NCBI GenBank assembly: GCA_902789915.1
Contig: CADAPW010000002.1
Span: 1 to 50,161, forward strand
From: an uncultured Bacteroidia bacterium
Lineage (GTDB): Bacteria > Bacteroidota > Bacteroidia > Bacteroidales > F082
Direction: 5' to 3'
DNA: 50,161 nucleotides
The position numbers and the translations under genes are program-made. This document shows positions 23,410-31,670 of the stretch, in pieces. The notes under the pieces were generated by a model. That model ran no database searches, was not told the DNA's origin, and saw only the letters and a program-made list of their open reading frames with translations. Every line of letters starts with the position of its first letter. Positions within the stretch are counted from its first letter, which is position 1.

Positions 23410-23495
23410 CGACACGATGGAAGTGTTGGGAGGCGGGGATACAGGTATAAAATTATAGGATCATTTCTATTCAAAGAGGTAATCGGAAAAAGTTG

Positions 23496-23503
23496 TATTT
23501 TTG
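23496..23503 (+). promoter_or_regulatory. -7 box of the DUF2971 gene
   Basis: TATTTTTG lies 49 bp before ATG 23552 and directly after the terminator, so the gene is an independent unit. Confidence 0.5.
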
Positions 23504-23551
23504 AAGGTCTAAAAAGTTGTAAAAACCATAACTATTTAATGAACAGAAACT

Positions 23552-25198
23552 ATGAAAAAAGACATGTTCACTGAAGACTATGAATTATACAAGAGTTTTA
23601 ATTTCTCTTCATTTAGTTTCAATCTGGACACACCCATTTACAAATACATACCTTTAAAGTATGTAAAGATTATGATTGAGAATAAGAAACTATTAGCACT
23701 TCCAGTAAGCAGCTGGGAGGATGTTTATGAGAATTGGCTTGAAAAATACTTAAAAAGGGGAGCTTTAGAAAAATGTACAGTATTGGGGCAATGTTGGACT
23801 ACTGAAGAAGAATCAGATGCTATGTGGAGAATCTATTCTAAGATTGAAAAAGGAATTGATGAAGTTGACAATGTTTATGATAATTGGGCAATTCGTATAA
23901 AAACAACACCACGAAAACTGTTAGAACAGCTTTTGAAGAATAAAAAAGAAAACGAAACTATTTTTATTGGCCCTGTTGATTATTTGGAACGTGACAAGTT
24001 TGAAGAAAAAAGAAAAACAATCTTGAAAATGTTCAAAAAGGAACCCGAAAAGGCGCTTGCAAATTCATTTTTTATCAAGCGAAATCCCTTTGAACATGAA
24101 AAGGAAGTCAGGATTATTGTAATTCCAGAAACCAATTGCAAAAGTGTGGAATATGATATCGCCCCCGCTTTTCTCATTGACGAATTTGTGATTGATCCAA
24201 GAATTCAAAGAAAAGATTATTATGCGATTTGTAAAACGTTTAATGAAATAGGTGTGCCGATTAAAAAAATAAGACAATCTGAATTATACCAATGGGATCC
24301 ATTCCCAATAGTAAAAAATCAAACAAAGCCAAAAACAAAAAAAGAACTTAAGGAAATAATCATCATGCGTATGATTCAAGATGGTAATAATTGCAATTTG
24401 AACGATCTGTGTTTGCATCGAATTACTGATTTGAGCGATTTGTTTGCGAAAGACAAGTCTGATGGTATATTGTACAAATTTAACGGAGATATAAGCAAAT
24501 GGGACGTTAGTAATGTGAAGAATATGTCAGGCATGTTTGCGGGTTCTCAGTTTAACGGAGATATAAGCAAATGGAATGTAGGTAGAGTTGAAGATATGTC
24601 AGGCATGTTTGAAGATTCTCAGTTTAACGGAGATATCAGCAAATGGAATGTAGGTAGAGTTGAAGATATGTCAGGCATGTTTAGAGGGTCTCAATTTAAC
24701 GGAGACATCAGTAATTGGGATGTTAGCAATGTTGAAGATATGAGTTGGATGTTTTATGATTCTTCATTTAATGGTGATATCGACGGATGGAATGTGAACA
24801 ATGTTCTGAGAATACGAGGGATTTTTAATGACTATGCTGACCGTCCTTCGTATGAAGAGCAAGAAGGGTTGATGAAATGGAAAAAATGTCATTATTTCCC
24901 TCGTTATATTGAAAATAGTGAAATAGATGATGATCAGCTGATTCCAGAGTCAATAAGGGGGAAAAAGTATAATTCTCCTGATGACATTGATGCTTATAAT
25001 AAAGGTCATTATAATGGTTATGAGCAAGGTCGTCAAGATGGAGAAAGAGGAAAGCCTTTTGAGTACAGATTTGACGATTCATTAAGCCATCATAATCCGT
25101 CATTTCGAGAAGGATATAGAGATGGCTATGATGAGGGTTACTATTGCGGAAAAGCGATTTTTGAGGCTTTATATGACTATGGTAGCGACATTGAATAG
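23552..25198 (+). CDS. DUF2971 protein fused to DUF285 repeats and a Tyr/Gly-rich tail
   Basis: 548 residues in three parts. Residues ~20-265 resemble DUF2971, a family often found in defence islands (IYKYIPLKYVKIMIENKKLL; ALPVSSWEDVYEN; GQCWTTEEESDAMW). Residues ~310-430 are five 24-residue DUF285 repeats of the type FNGDISKWDVSNVKNMSGMF. The tail contains two copies of a GYEQGRQDGERG / GYRDGYDEGYYCG pattern. DUF285 repeats normally occur in bacterial surface proteins, but no signal peptide is present here. This is an uncommon fusion; a sensor or binding role for the repeats is inference. The 3' end overlaps the convergent DUF1294 frame. Confidence 0.8.
   Translation: MKKDMFTEDYELYKSFNFSSFSFNLDTPIYKYIPLKYVKIMIENKKLLALPVSSWEDVYENWLEKYLKRGALEKCTVLGQCWTTEEESDAMWRIYSKIEKGIDEVDNVYDNWAIRIKTTPRKLLEQLLKNKKENETIFIGPVDYLERDKFEEKRKTILKMFKKEPEKALANSFFIKRNPFEHEKEVRIIVIPETNCKSVEYDIAPAFLIDEFVIDPRIQRKDYYAICKTFNEIGVPIKKIRQSELYQWDPFPIVKNQTKPKTKKELKEIIIMRMIQDGNNCNLNDLCLHRITDLSDLFAKDKSDGILYKFNGDISKWDVSNVKNMSGMFAGSQFNGDISKWNVGRVEDMSGMFEDSQFNGDISKWNVGRVEDMSGMFRGSQFNGDISNWDVSNVEDMSWMFYDSSFNGDIDGWNVNNVLRIRGIFNDYADRPSYEEQEGLMKWKKCHYFPRYIENSEIDDDQLIPESIRGKKYNSPDDIDAYNKGHYNGYEQGRQDGERGKPFEYRFDDSLSHHNPSFREGYRDGYDEGYYCGKAIFEALYDYGSDIE
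24479..24838 (+). repeat. Five tandem 72-bp coding repeats (DUF285 units)
   Basis: Units start at 24479, 24551, 24623, 24695 and 24767, each 72 bp (24 codons). Units 2 and 3 are almost identical in DNA, which points to recent duplication. The copy number could change by recombination without breaking the frame. Confidence 0.9.
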
Positions 25199-25520
25199 CT
25201 GAATCCAACTTAAGAGCAGCCAACACAATAACAGCAATCCAAATAATCATCCACAACGGCACGATAATCCTGAACTTGGAATGCTTGGTTTTATGGTAAA
25301 ATGATTTTATCCCCAGCCATGATCCGATAGCTCCTCCAAGACGAGCTATCCATAACAATACACTTTCCCTTATCCTGTGTTCATTTCGTATAGCTCTCTT
25401 TTTGTCAATCCCATACAATATAAATGCTATAAGATTGATTACCACAAGATAAGATAGGATTATGATAGGTATTTGGACCATTACACTGACGATTACATTA
25501 GGGTTTGCAAAGGTAACCAA
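24825..25520 (-). CDS. DUF1294 membrane protein with read-through tail
   Basis: DUF1294 proteins are membrane proteins of about 90-120 residues. Here residues 14-110 match: two hydrophobic helices flank the conserved part ARLGGAIGSWLGIKSFYHKT then KH, which follows YGIDKKRAI. After KLDSAIQ (near 25190) the frame runs into the antisense strand of the DUF2971 gene for another ~120 residues with no family resemblance, so the natural stop has probably been lost at a junction. Start ATG 25520 or 25481. Role of the family is unknown. Confidence 0.7.
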   Translation of the reverse strand: MVTFANPNVIVSVMVQIPIIILSYLVVINLIAFILYGIDKKRAIRNEHRIRESVLLWIARLGGAIGSWLGIKSFYHKTKHSKFRIIVPLWMIIWIAVIVLAALKLDSAIQCRYHSHIKPQKSLFRNSNPHHSHLYILLEMTDYDGLMNRQICTQKAFLFLHLDDLAHNHYNDLYYKHQCHQENYTFSPLLTLESADHHLFHYFQYNEGNNDIFSISSTLLALHTKDGQHSH

Positions 25521-25629
25521 ATTGAACCATTTTTTTCTGTCTCCCTATATATAGATAATAGAAATAGAGATAAAAATGGTTGTAACTATAATTGTCCGGT
25601 TGAAATTGGTGAAGTTTGAGGCAGATTGA

Positions 25630-25637
25630 CTACCTTT
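25630..25637 (+). promoter_or_regulatory. -7 box directly before the 25643 start codon
   Basis: TACCTTTG ends 5 bp before ATG 25643, so transcription would begin at or next to the start codon. This suggests a leaderless mRNA. Confidence 0.55.
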
Positions 25638-25642
25638 GCGGC

Positions 25643-26905
25643 ATGAACAACAAGGAAGCCATACGGAGAAAGAAGCTGTATTTCGAGGGTTTGGAGAGAT
25701 CCATTGCCCAGCCTATTCCGGAAGCACTTGCAAAAGAAATTGAAGCATACATCAATAACCTGGATGATGAAGATGGCCAATTAATTTTGCGGCTTTGGAA
25801 AGAAGTGTCTGCTCCTTTGAGTGTTGCTAGAGCTTTCATCTTTAACAATCGGGTGCTGCCACAATACAAAGAGCAGGTTATCCATGACGATACCAAAACG
25901 CCTTTCATGCAGCCCGAAGAAATCTACAGCACCTTAAGGACGCTGATGCTTTCGACCGTTGGCGAGTTCCTATCTGTTCTGCAAATCAATTCTGGCGAAA
26001 GAAAGGAATTGCTTGGCTTTATAGAGAACGATGACAAGGACGGCTTTGTTTCCATGATAGAGAAAACTCAATGCGACACCATGCCTTTGGCTCGCCTATG
26101 TTCTCATTGCATGGATGATGTGATGGAAGGCTTGACTATGACAGATGAAGAGCGCACACTTTGCATCGATCATATTGTTGGTACAATGTTCAACGACGAC
26201 GACAATGAGAATTGCCGCAAGGCTGGAGCGCGGCTACAATCATTTGTGGGGAGTAGCGAAGAAGAGGACACCCCCGAAGCCACCGAGCAATTTTTCTCTG
26301 ATTTCTTTGATTATCTGGTAAACCAATTAACGGCTGATTTGCATTATTTCTGGGATTATTATGACCTGTTTACGCTGAAGGAGCAAAAACTCATTGAATC
26401 TATCCTTGACAATCCAATCGCCGTGAATCTTGTCAATCAGATTTGGGAAGAGTACAAGGCGAGTTTTGATAATGCCTCCTTCACTCTGCCCGATGACTTC
26501 TTTGAATCGAAATGCGCCGCCGATGACACGGAATATCTGCATTTGAAACTTTCGGTTGAGAACATGGGCGTTGAAGCCTTCACAGAGTTTATCAACTATC
26601 TCTCCGAGAAAGGTTTTATTGAAAATGATTTATCTGTGAAAAACCTATTGGCGTATCGTTTGACAGGGCATTATAGACCCGATGGAGACCTGCCAGCAAT
26701 CCATTGGAGCGGAAAGAACAACAAATCATACGAACTAATCTATGTCATACGCTATCTTTCTGACCGAGGCGATTATAAGAAGATGCGCAGGTTCTTTGAA
26801 GGCCCCGAATGGGTGAAAGACAAGGATAGCAGTTATGCAAACTCCGCTGATACCGAGTTTCGCCGCAGGATGACCGAGTTTTATCCAAATGCCTGTGTGT
26901 TCTGA
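25643..26905 (+). CDS. Hypothetical protein (420 aa)
   Basis: No family recognised. Mainly helical, acidic, with a Cys/His cluster in the middle (ARLCSHCMDDVMEG, residues ~151-164) and a conserved-looking C-terminal block (IHWSGKNNKSYELIYVIRYL) that resembles the ends of many Bacteroidales hypothetical proteins. The start at 25643 is preferred because an upstream ATG at 25616 lies before the -7 box. It sits alone between two noncoding regions. Confidence 0.7.
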   Translation: MNNKEAIRRKKLYFEGLERSIAQPIPEALAKEIEAYINNLDDEDGQLILRLWKEVSAPLSVARAFIFNNRVLPQYKEQVIHDDTKTPFMQPEEIYSTLRTLMLSTVGEFLSVLQINSGERKELLGFIENDDKDGFVSMIEKTQCDTMPLARLCSHCMDDVMEGLTMTDEERTLCIDHIVGTMFNDDDNENCRKAGARLQSFVGSSEEEDTPEATEQFFSDFFDYLVNQLTADLHYFWDYYDLFTLKEQKLIESILDNPIAVNLVNQIWEEYKASFDNASFTLPDDFFESKCAADDTEYLHLKLSVENMGVEAFTEFINYLSEKGFIENDLSVKNLLAYRLTGHYRPDGDLPAIHWSGKNNKSYELIYVIRYLSDRGDYKKMRRFFEGPEWVKDKDSSYANSADTEFRRRMTEFYPNACVF

Positions 26906-27711
26906 AAGCCGCAGGCAATCACATTTACTATAAGTTTCCTATAATTGACCTGCATTCATTTCGCTGTGGGCTGGATGTGCTATTTTTGCCACAAAATAAC
27001 TGGCTATGACAGGTAAGAGCAAGAATACAACAAACGAGCAGTCCGCGAAAAATGAAAGGATGTCCGTGGCCGTAAGGAAAGAATCACTATCTTTGCGGCA
27101 TCGCTTCGGCGAAAAGACATCTTGCAAAGGACACCTGAAAGCATCGTTCCTACTGGTAAATTCTGGTAAAATTCTATCGAAGGGCGAGCGGCAGATGTCC
27201 ACTCCTTATATCATAGGGCGTGGACTGCTTTTTTTCGTTTTTCGATACGGTTTACCAGAGCCGACCAGTGGAATGAGAGAAGTTGGGACGCGCTCTTTCT
27301 TTATGCCTTTGCCTGAGCGAAAACAAACTGGATGACCAATGTATAAAACGAAGAAAAAATATCGATGTACTGAGCATTAGTCTGTAAAATGACTATATTT
27401 GCAGCGAGTTGGGGGAGCAATCCCGACTCAGCAAGGAAGGCATTCCGAGTCCCTGCCTGTAAAAATCGCCAAAAAAACACGGGGGACGAAGGACTAATGC
27501 TCACTTTTGTTTTGAGGTCAATGGGCTGAACACCTATTTGATACAAAACGAGCGTGGGATATTGTTTCTTCGATCCGTTCCGTGAAGGTGTTTGGCGATA
27601 CCTACAGGCAGACGGCTTGACAGAATCAAGTCTCACGCTTTTCTTGTGCCATAATAACAAAGTATAAGCCTGTCTTGGTGGGACTTGCGGGCGCAAGAAT
27701 AAACACCAATT
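26906..27711 (+). other. 800-bp noncoding region with three -7 boxes and a long leader
   Basis: No convincing gene; an open frame at 27006-27335 has no family resemblance. Three -7 boxes read toward the chaperone operon: TATTTTTG (26981-26988), TATCTTTG (27088-27095) and TATATTTG (27394-27401). The last would give a leader of about 305 nt before ATG 27712. The leader contains complementary segments (see the inverted repeat at 27453-27611), so it may be regulated by RNA folding. Confidence 0.55.
27453..27611 (+). ncRNA. Candidate structured leader: long imperfect inverted repeat
   Basis: CTGCCTGTA then ATCGCCAAA (27453-27473) is complementary to TTTGGCGAT then TACAGGCAG (27591-27611). Additional pairs inside and beyond are AACACCT/AGGTGTTT and AGCGTGGGA/TCTCACGCT. 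The arms are about 24 bp with mismatches and are separated by about 107 bp, so folding in RNA is likelier than use as a recombination site. Confidence 0.4.
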
Positions 27712-28752
27712 ATGATTGACACATACTGGAGGAGCGATGACAACGATGCTTTGTTTGAATTAGCAAAAAAATATGATGATGCCGATGAAGATGAAAAGGC
27801 CTTGCCCATTTTGGAAAAGTTAGCTGAAAAAGGCCATGCAATGGCTCAAAGCTATTTGGGCATGTATTATGAATGTGGTTTTGCTGGATTGGAAGTAAAC
27901 ATAGAGAAGGCGTTGGACTTGTATTTGAGATCCGCCGAGCAAGGTTGTGCAGATGCCATGATAAACCTTGGCGATTTGTACCTTAGCGGGAATTTGTCAT
28001 CTGGAATAAGTTATGATAAAGCTATAGAGTGGTATGAAAAAGCCAGAGAATTAGGATTACCTGATGCTTTCATTGCTATTGGCAATTTATACCGTGACGG
28101 GCATGGTTGTGAAAAGGATTTGCAAAAAGCATACGATTGTTTTTGTGATGCTTTTGAAATAGCTGATGAAGCCGACAAAGGCTCTCCTTCTTTCCTTATA
28201 GGTTGCTTGTTAGAAGAAACTGAACAATACGAAGAAGCATTTGAGTATTATGAACAAGCTGCAAGTTTTGGAATCGACGAAGCTCTTGTGCGTTTAGGAG
28301 TTTTATGCCATTTTTTTCTTGACGTGGAGAATAACGAAAACAGAGCTTTTGATTTTTTTATGCAAGCTTATGACAAAGGTGTGAAATCTGCAGCAAGGTG
28401 GCTTGGTGATGCATATCTTTATGGATATGGAATAGAGGAAAACGACGATAAAGCCATTCAATACTATGAAGAAGCCACTGAAAATGGCGATGCATGTGCC
28501 ATGGAAGAACTTGGTAGAATGTATTTGGATGGGATAGGTTGCGAAAAGAGTTGGATAAAAGCTTATGACCTATTTAACAAAGCATCCGAATTAGGAAACG
28601 ACGATGCCCTTGAAGCTCTTTCGTATTTTTATGATGAAGGTGGAGTGCTAGAAAACAAAGATGAATTACGAAAGTGTTTGCTGGTTCTTGAAAAATCAGA
28701 AGATGACTTTCTTAGAAATCAAGCAAAAATGAGACTTGAAAGATTGAAATAA
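27712..28752 (+). CDS. Sel1-like repeat protein, first gene of the chaperone/HerA operon
   Basis: 346 residues made almost entirely of Sel1-type helical repeats of ~36 residues, with the typical A.A...LG.MY/LG.LY...G signature (AMAQSYLGMYYECGF; DAMINLGDLYLSGN; AIGNLYRDGHGCEK; CAMEELGRMYLDGIGCEK). Such arrays bind partner proteins. No signal peptide, so cytosolic, unlike many secreted Sel1 proteins. It precedes the GrpE-like gene by 18 bp. Likely an adaptor or sensor of the system. Confidence 0.9.
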   Translation: MIDTYWRSDDNDALFELAKKYDDADEDEKALPILEKLAEKGHAMAQSYLGMYYECGFAGLEVNIEKALDLYLRSAEQGCADAMINLGDLYLSGNLSSGISYDKAIEWYEKARELGLPDAFIAIGNLYRDGHGCEKDLQKAYDCFCDAFEIADEADKGSPSFLIGCLLEETEQYEEAFEYYEQAASFGIDEALVRLGVLCHFFLDVENNENRAFDFFMQAYDKGVKSAARWLGDAYLYGYGIEENDDKAIQYYEEATENGDACAMEELGRMYLDGIGCEKSWIKAYDLFNKASELGNDDALEALSYFYDEGGVLENKDELRKCLLVLEKSEDDFLRNQAKMRLERLK

Positions 28753-28770
28753 ACACAAAATCATACTATT

Positions 28771-29745
28771 ATGGCAGCAAAATCATTAGAAACGCTATTC
28801 GTAGATAGCGAACAAAAATTGAGAAAAGAACTCATAAATCTCACCGTACCCAAAGATACGGAAAAAATTCAAACCAACATTACGGAACATCTTTCAACTC
28901 TTCTAATGGAAGAAGGGGATTTCCGGCAGAATTTAACCCAGTCTGAGGATTATATTCTTCAGGCTGTGTTGGCCATTCTTAATGCACATCAAGCTCAGTA
29001 CACTTGTCTTCCAAAGACAGAGATTGTATCGGAGCCGTCGGAAGAATCTATCGATGCTGAACCTGAAAATATGTCAAACGAAAGTGCGACAGCGCATGAA
29101 AAGAAAATTGGACAAAAGCCAATTAAAGTTGCCTCTTCATCTGTAGCAGCAGGTGTTGGTGCTTTGGCTGGAGGAGTTTTTGCTGGAACCTGGGGTGCAG
29201 TTTGCGGAGCAATTGCCTGTACTGCATTGGCTGCGTATATGGTGAACAAAAATTCTGATAGTAAGCCTTTAGAAAAGGAGATTGTGACAAAATATGTCAA
29301 GACAGAGGCTCATTTTGTTGAAAAGCCTCTTGATGTTGATATGCTTATTGGTGTGGTAAGGAACTTGTGTCATAGTGTCGACGAGATCATAATTACCTTC
29401 AGGGCGCAAATCAATAATGTAGTTCAAAAATTTGAGAATCAAGAGAAACCTTCACTTGAACGTGAATATGGTGTGCTACTTGAAGGAATACAGTCTTTAA
29501 TTGGCTATAAGAGAGCGCACAACGAAGATGAAAAGTTTAATAAAAAAATACAAGAACGAATCGAAGACTTGGCCGAATTGTTAGAGAACTACAACATCCA
29601 GGTCGTAGATTACAATGGCGATAATGTTATGCTATTTGATTTGGTTCCATCAACCAATACCACCGAGACCAAACAAGTTTATCCTGCTATGATAAAAGTA
29701 GATCAAATCATTAAAAAGGGAAAAGTATTTACACCAGAAAATTAA
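28771..29745 (+). CDS. GrpE-like membrane protein, probable Hsp70 exchange factor
   Basis: 324 residues. Residues ~1-80 are helical. A linker follows, then a Gly/Ala-rich hydrophobic segment (SSVAAGVGALAGGVFAGTWG through ALAAYMV, residues ~125-160), likely two short membrane helices or one hairpin. Residues ~230-324 resemble GrpE: long helix, NIQVVDYNGD then FDLVPST, and the final YPAMIKVDQIIKKGKVF matches the GrpE beta domain ending (PA.V.V...kGk). It lies 6 bp before the Hsp70-like gene, which supports a nucleotide-exchange partner. The GrpE assignment is by eye. Confidence 0.7.
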   Translation: MAAKSLETLFVDSEQKLRKELINLTVPKDTEKIQTNITEHLSTLLMEEGDFRQNLTQSEDYILQAVLAILNAHQAQYTCLPKTEIVSEPSEESIDAEPENMSNESATAHEKKIGQKPIKVASSSVAAGVGALAGGVFAGTWGAVCGAIACTALAAYMVNKNSDSKPLEKEIVTKYVKTEAHFVEKPLDVDMLIGVVRNLCHSVDEIIITFRAQINNVVQKFENQEKPSLEREYGVLLEGIQSLIGYKRAHNEDEKFNKKIQERIEDLAELLENYNIQVVDYNGDNVMLFDLVPSTNTTETKQVYPAMIKVDQIIKKGKVFTPEN

Positions 29746-29751
29746 AAAGCT

Positions 29752-31659
29752 ATGAATACCAGAGACAAGAAAAAATACGAATATGTAATAGGAATAGACC
29801 TCGGACATGGGGAAACCTCGGCTGCTATCTGTCCTTTACAATGGGAAACTCCTTCTGCAAACCTTGATCCGGTTAAAGACTTGGAAATGGGCGGCAACAG
29901 AAAAGTCATTCCTTCTGCAATCACAATTTTGGAAGATGGCACTGCCTACATTGGTGATGCTGCTTTTAATCCTGAAGTATTGAAGAAAGCCACCGTTCGA
30001 GTGTGCTTCAAGCAAGCTCCGATAGACATCAACGGCGAAGCAGAGAAAACAATGGTTCGCTTTATGCACGAAGTGTATGTCAGAATCAGGGAAAATAATC
30101 AAGCTTTGCTGCAAGATGGGAACCATTTGGTTTACATTGCAACTCCGTCAGGATGGAACAAGGATCAACAAGCGTTGTATATGCAGATGGCTGAAGCCGC
30201 AGGCATCCCCATTGCTGGTGTTACCAAAGAATCGAGAGCAGCCTTTGTTCGTGCCCAACAGGATGTGACTTCTGGGCTTGGAAAGAACATCCACAAAGGA
30301 GCCATTGTATTTGACATGGGATCCAGTACCCTTGACTTCACATATATGAACGATGCAAATGAAAACCTAATTGACTATGGTTATGATTGCGGTGCTTCAT
30401 TGGTGGAAAAAACCATCTATGGAAAAAAGAGGGAGGATGTCGATGCCATACAAACTTTTGAAGCAAAATATCCTAAGCTAGTTGATTATCTCCTTTTCCA
30501 AGCAAGAGCAGCGAAAGAAAAAGTCTATTTTGATCCAACACTTCCTTATAAGAAAACCATTAACTTTGAGGATATTATTGATGATGAGGAACTGGAAGAT
30601 GAACGCTTCAAGTTTGCGTTTCAACCTGGACAACTTGACGAATTGTTGACACAAACTGGGTATCTCAAAAAAATCGAGGATGCGATGATAGACTTTCGTC
30701 AGAACAAAATAAATGGACAACCCATTTATGGCGTTTTTTTGACTGGCGGTGCTTCAAGAATGGATTTCATTAACAATTTGGTATGCAAATCTTGGGATGT
30801 AACGCCGCAGCAGGTTTATCGTGATACCGATCCCTCCTTGACCATTTCTCAGGGTGTTGCTGAGGTTGCACGAATTGATCTTAGAACAGAGGGCGGCGAC
30901 AAAGTGGTTGCTCAGGAAATCGCTAAGTTGGAGAAAAGCGATGAGATTTTTGAGAGCTTTGCCGCAAATTATGGTCACATGATTTGGGATGATGTTACCG
31001 ATACTATAATAGATACTGTGAAGAGTTTCTGTGAATCTGATCGGGACAAGAGTGCAAATCAATTGCAAGCACAACTGCGACAAAATATTCAAAATAGTGT
31101 GAGTCGTAAATCTTCGGAGGCCGTTTCATATTTGCAGGCTGAGATTGACGACAAGACGCAAGGTGTTAAGCAGGCCGTTGATAGCATGGTACGAGCTTAT
31201 GCGAGACAAGGCACTAGCGTAAAAGTTCCTGAGTTAAGAATTTCTTCGCTGGATGTTGGCTCAATCAACATGGATTCTGTAGTGAAGGAAATCTCAGACC
31301 AAATAGTAGAGAATAGCACGAATTGGTTGGGTATTGGAGGGTTAGGACTTGCTGCTATTCTTTTTGGCATACCTGGACTGCTGATTGGCTGGGGATTGGG
31401 TAAAATCTTTGGCAAATCAGAAGAGGAAAAGAAAGCGGAAGCCATGTCGAAGCCACTCGATTATGACACTCGTCAGAAAGTGTGGGACGGCTTCGCAGAA
31501 AAGTGGGACGGCGAACACATGAGCGAAAAACTGCATGAAGATATTATCTCGTCTGTGGCAAATAACCGAAAAATTAAGCAAGACATTCAATCGGCATTGA
31601 GAACCATGTTGGATGCATATAAGAAAGAGCTGAAGAATGCCCGTATTTTGGTGGATTAA
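29752..31659 (+). CDS. Hsp70-like ATPase with membrane-tethered C-terminus
   Basis: 635 residues. The actin/Hsp70 ATPase fold is seen in the phosphate-1 loop GIDLGHGETSA (about residues 14-24), phosphate-2 IVFDMGSSTLDF (~185-196) and adenosine loop VFLTGGASRMDF (~327-338). The usual peptide-binding domain is not recognisable. Instead, residues ~400-510 are coiled and helical, followed by a strongly hydrophobic Gly-rich stretch (LGIGGLGLAAILFGIPGLLI, near residues 525-545) and a charged helical tail. So it is a membrane-associated Hsp70 paralogue, not the housekeeping DnaK. ATP-driven gating is inference. Confidence 0.85.
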   Translation: MNTRDKKKYEYVIGIDLGHGETSAAICPLQWETPSANLDPVKDLEMGGNRKVIPSAITILEDGTAYIGDAAFNPEVLKKATVRVCFKQAPIDINGEAEKTMVRFMHEVYVRIRENNQALLQDGNHLVYIATPSGWNKDQQALYMQMAEAAGIPIAGVTKESRAAFVRAQQDVTSGLGKNIHKGAIVFDMGSSTLDFTYMNDANENLIDYGYDCGASLVEKTIYGKKREDVDAIQTFEAKYPKLVDYLLFQARAAKEKVYFDPTLPYKKTINFEDIIDDEELEDERFKFAFQPGQLDELLTQTGYLKKIEDAMIDFRQNKINGQPIYGVFLTGGASRMDFINNLVCKSWDVTPQQVYRDTDPSLTISQGVAEVARIDLRTEGGDKVVAQEIAKLEKSDEIFESFAANYGHMIWDDVTDTIIDTVKSFCESDRDKSANQLQAQLRQNIQNSVSRKSSEAVSYLQAEIDDKTQGVKQAVDSMVRAYARQGTSVKVPELRISSLDVGSINMDSVVKEISDQIVENSTNWLGIGGLGLAAILFGIPGLLIGWGLGKIFGKSEEEKKAEAMSKPLDYDTRQKVWDGFAEKWDGEHMSEKLHEDIISSVANNRKIKQDIQSALRTMLDAYKKELKNARILVD

Positions 31660-31670
31660 AAAACACGGCT

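Noticed and set aside
24479..24838. Regular repeats as a CRISPR array
   Set aside because: The 72-bp units are in frame, without unique spacers, and encode DUF285 protein repeats.
27006..27335. 109-residue open frame as a gene
   Set aside because: No family resemblance and mixed composition, and the frame overlaps one of the promoter boxes (27088-27095). It is more likely part of a control region.
27453..27611. Invertible promoter between inverted repeats
   Set aside because: The arms have several mismatches and different internal gaps, while invertible promoters in Bacteroidales use near-perfect repeats. RNA folding explains it better.
29752..31659. Housekeeping DnaK
   Set aside because: The peptide-binding domain is missing and a hydrophobic tail is present; the gene is in a mobile element.
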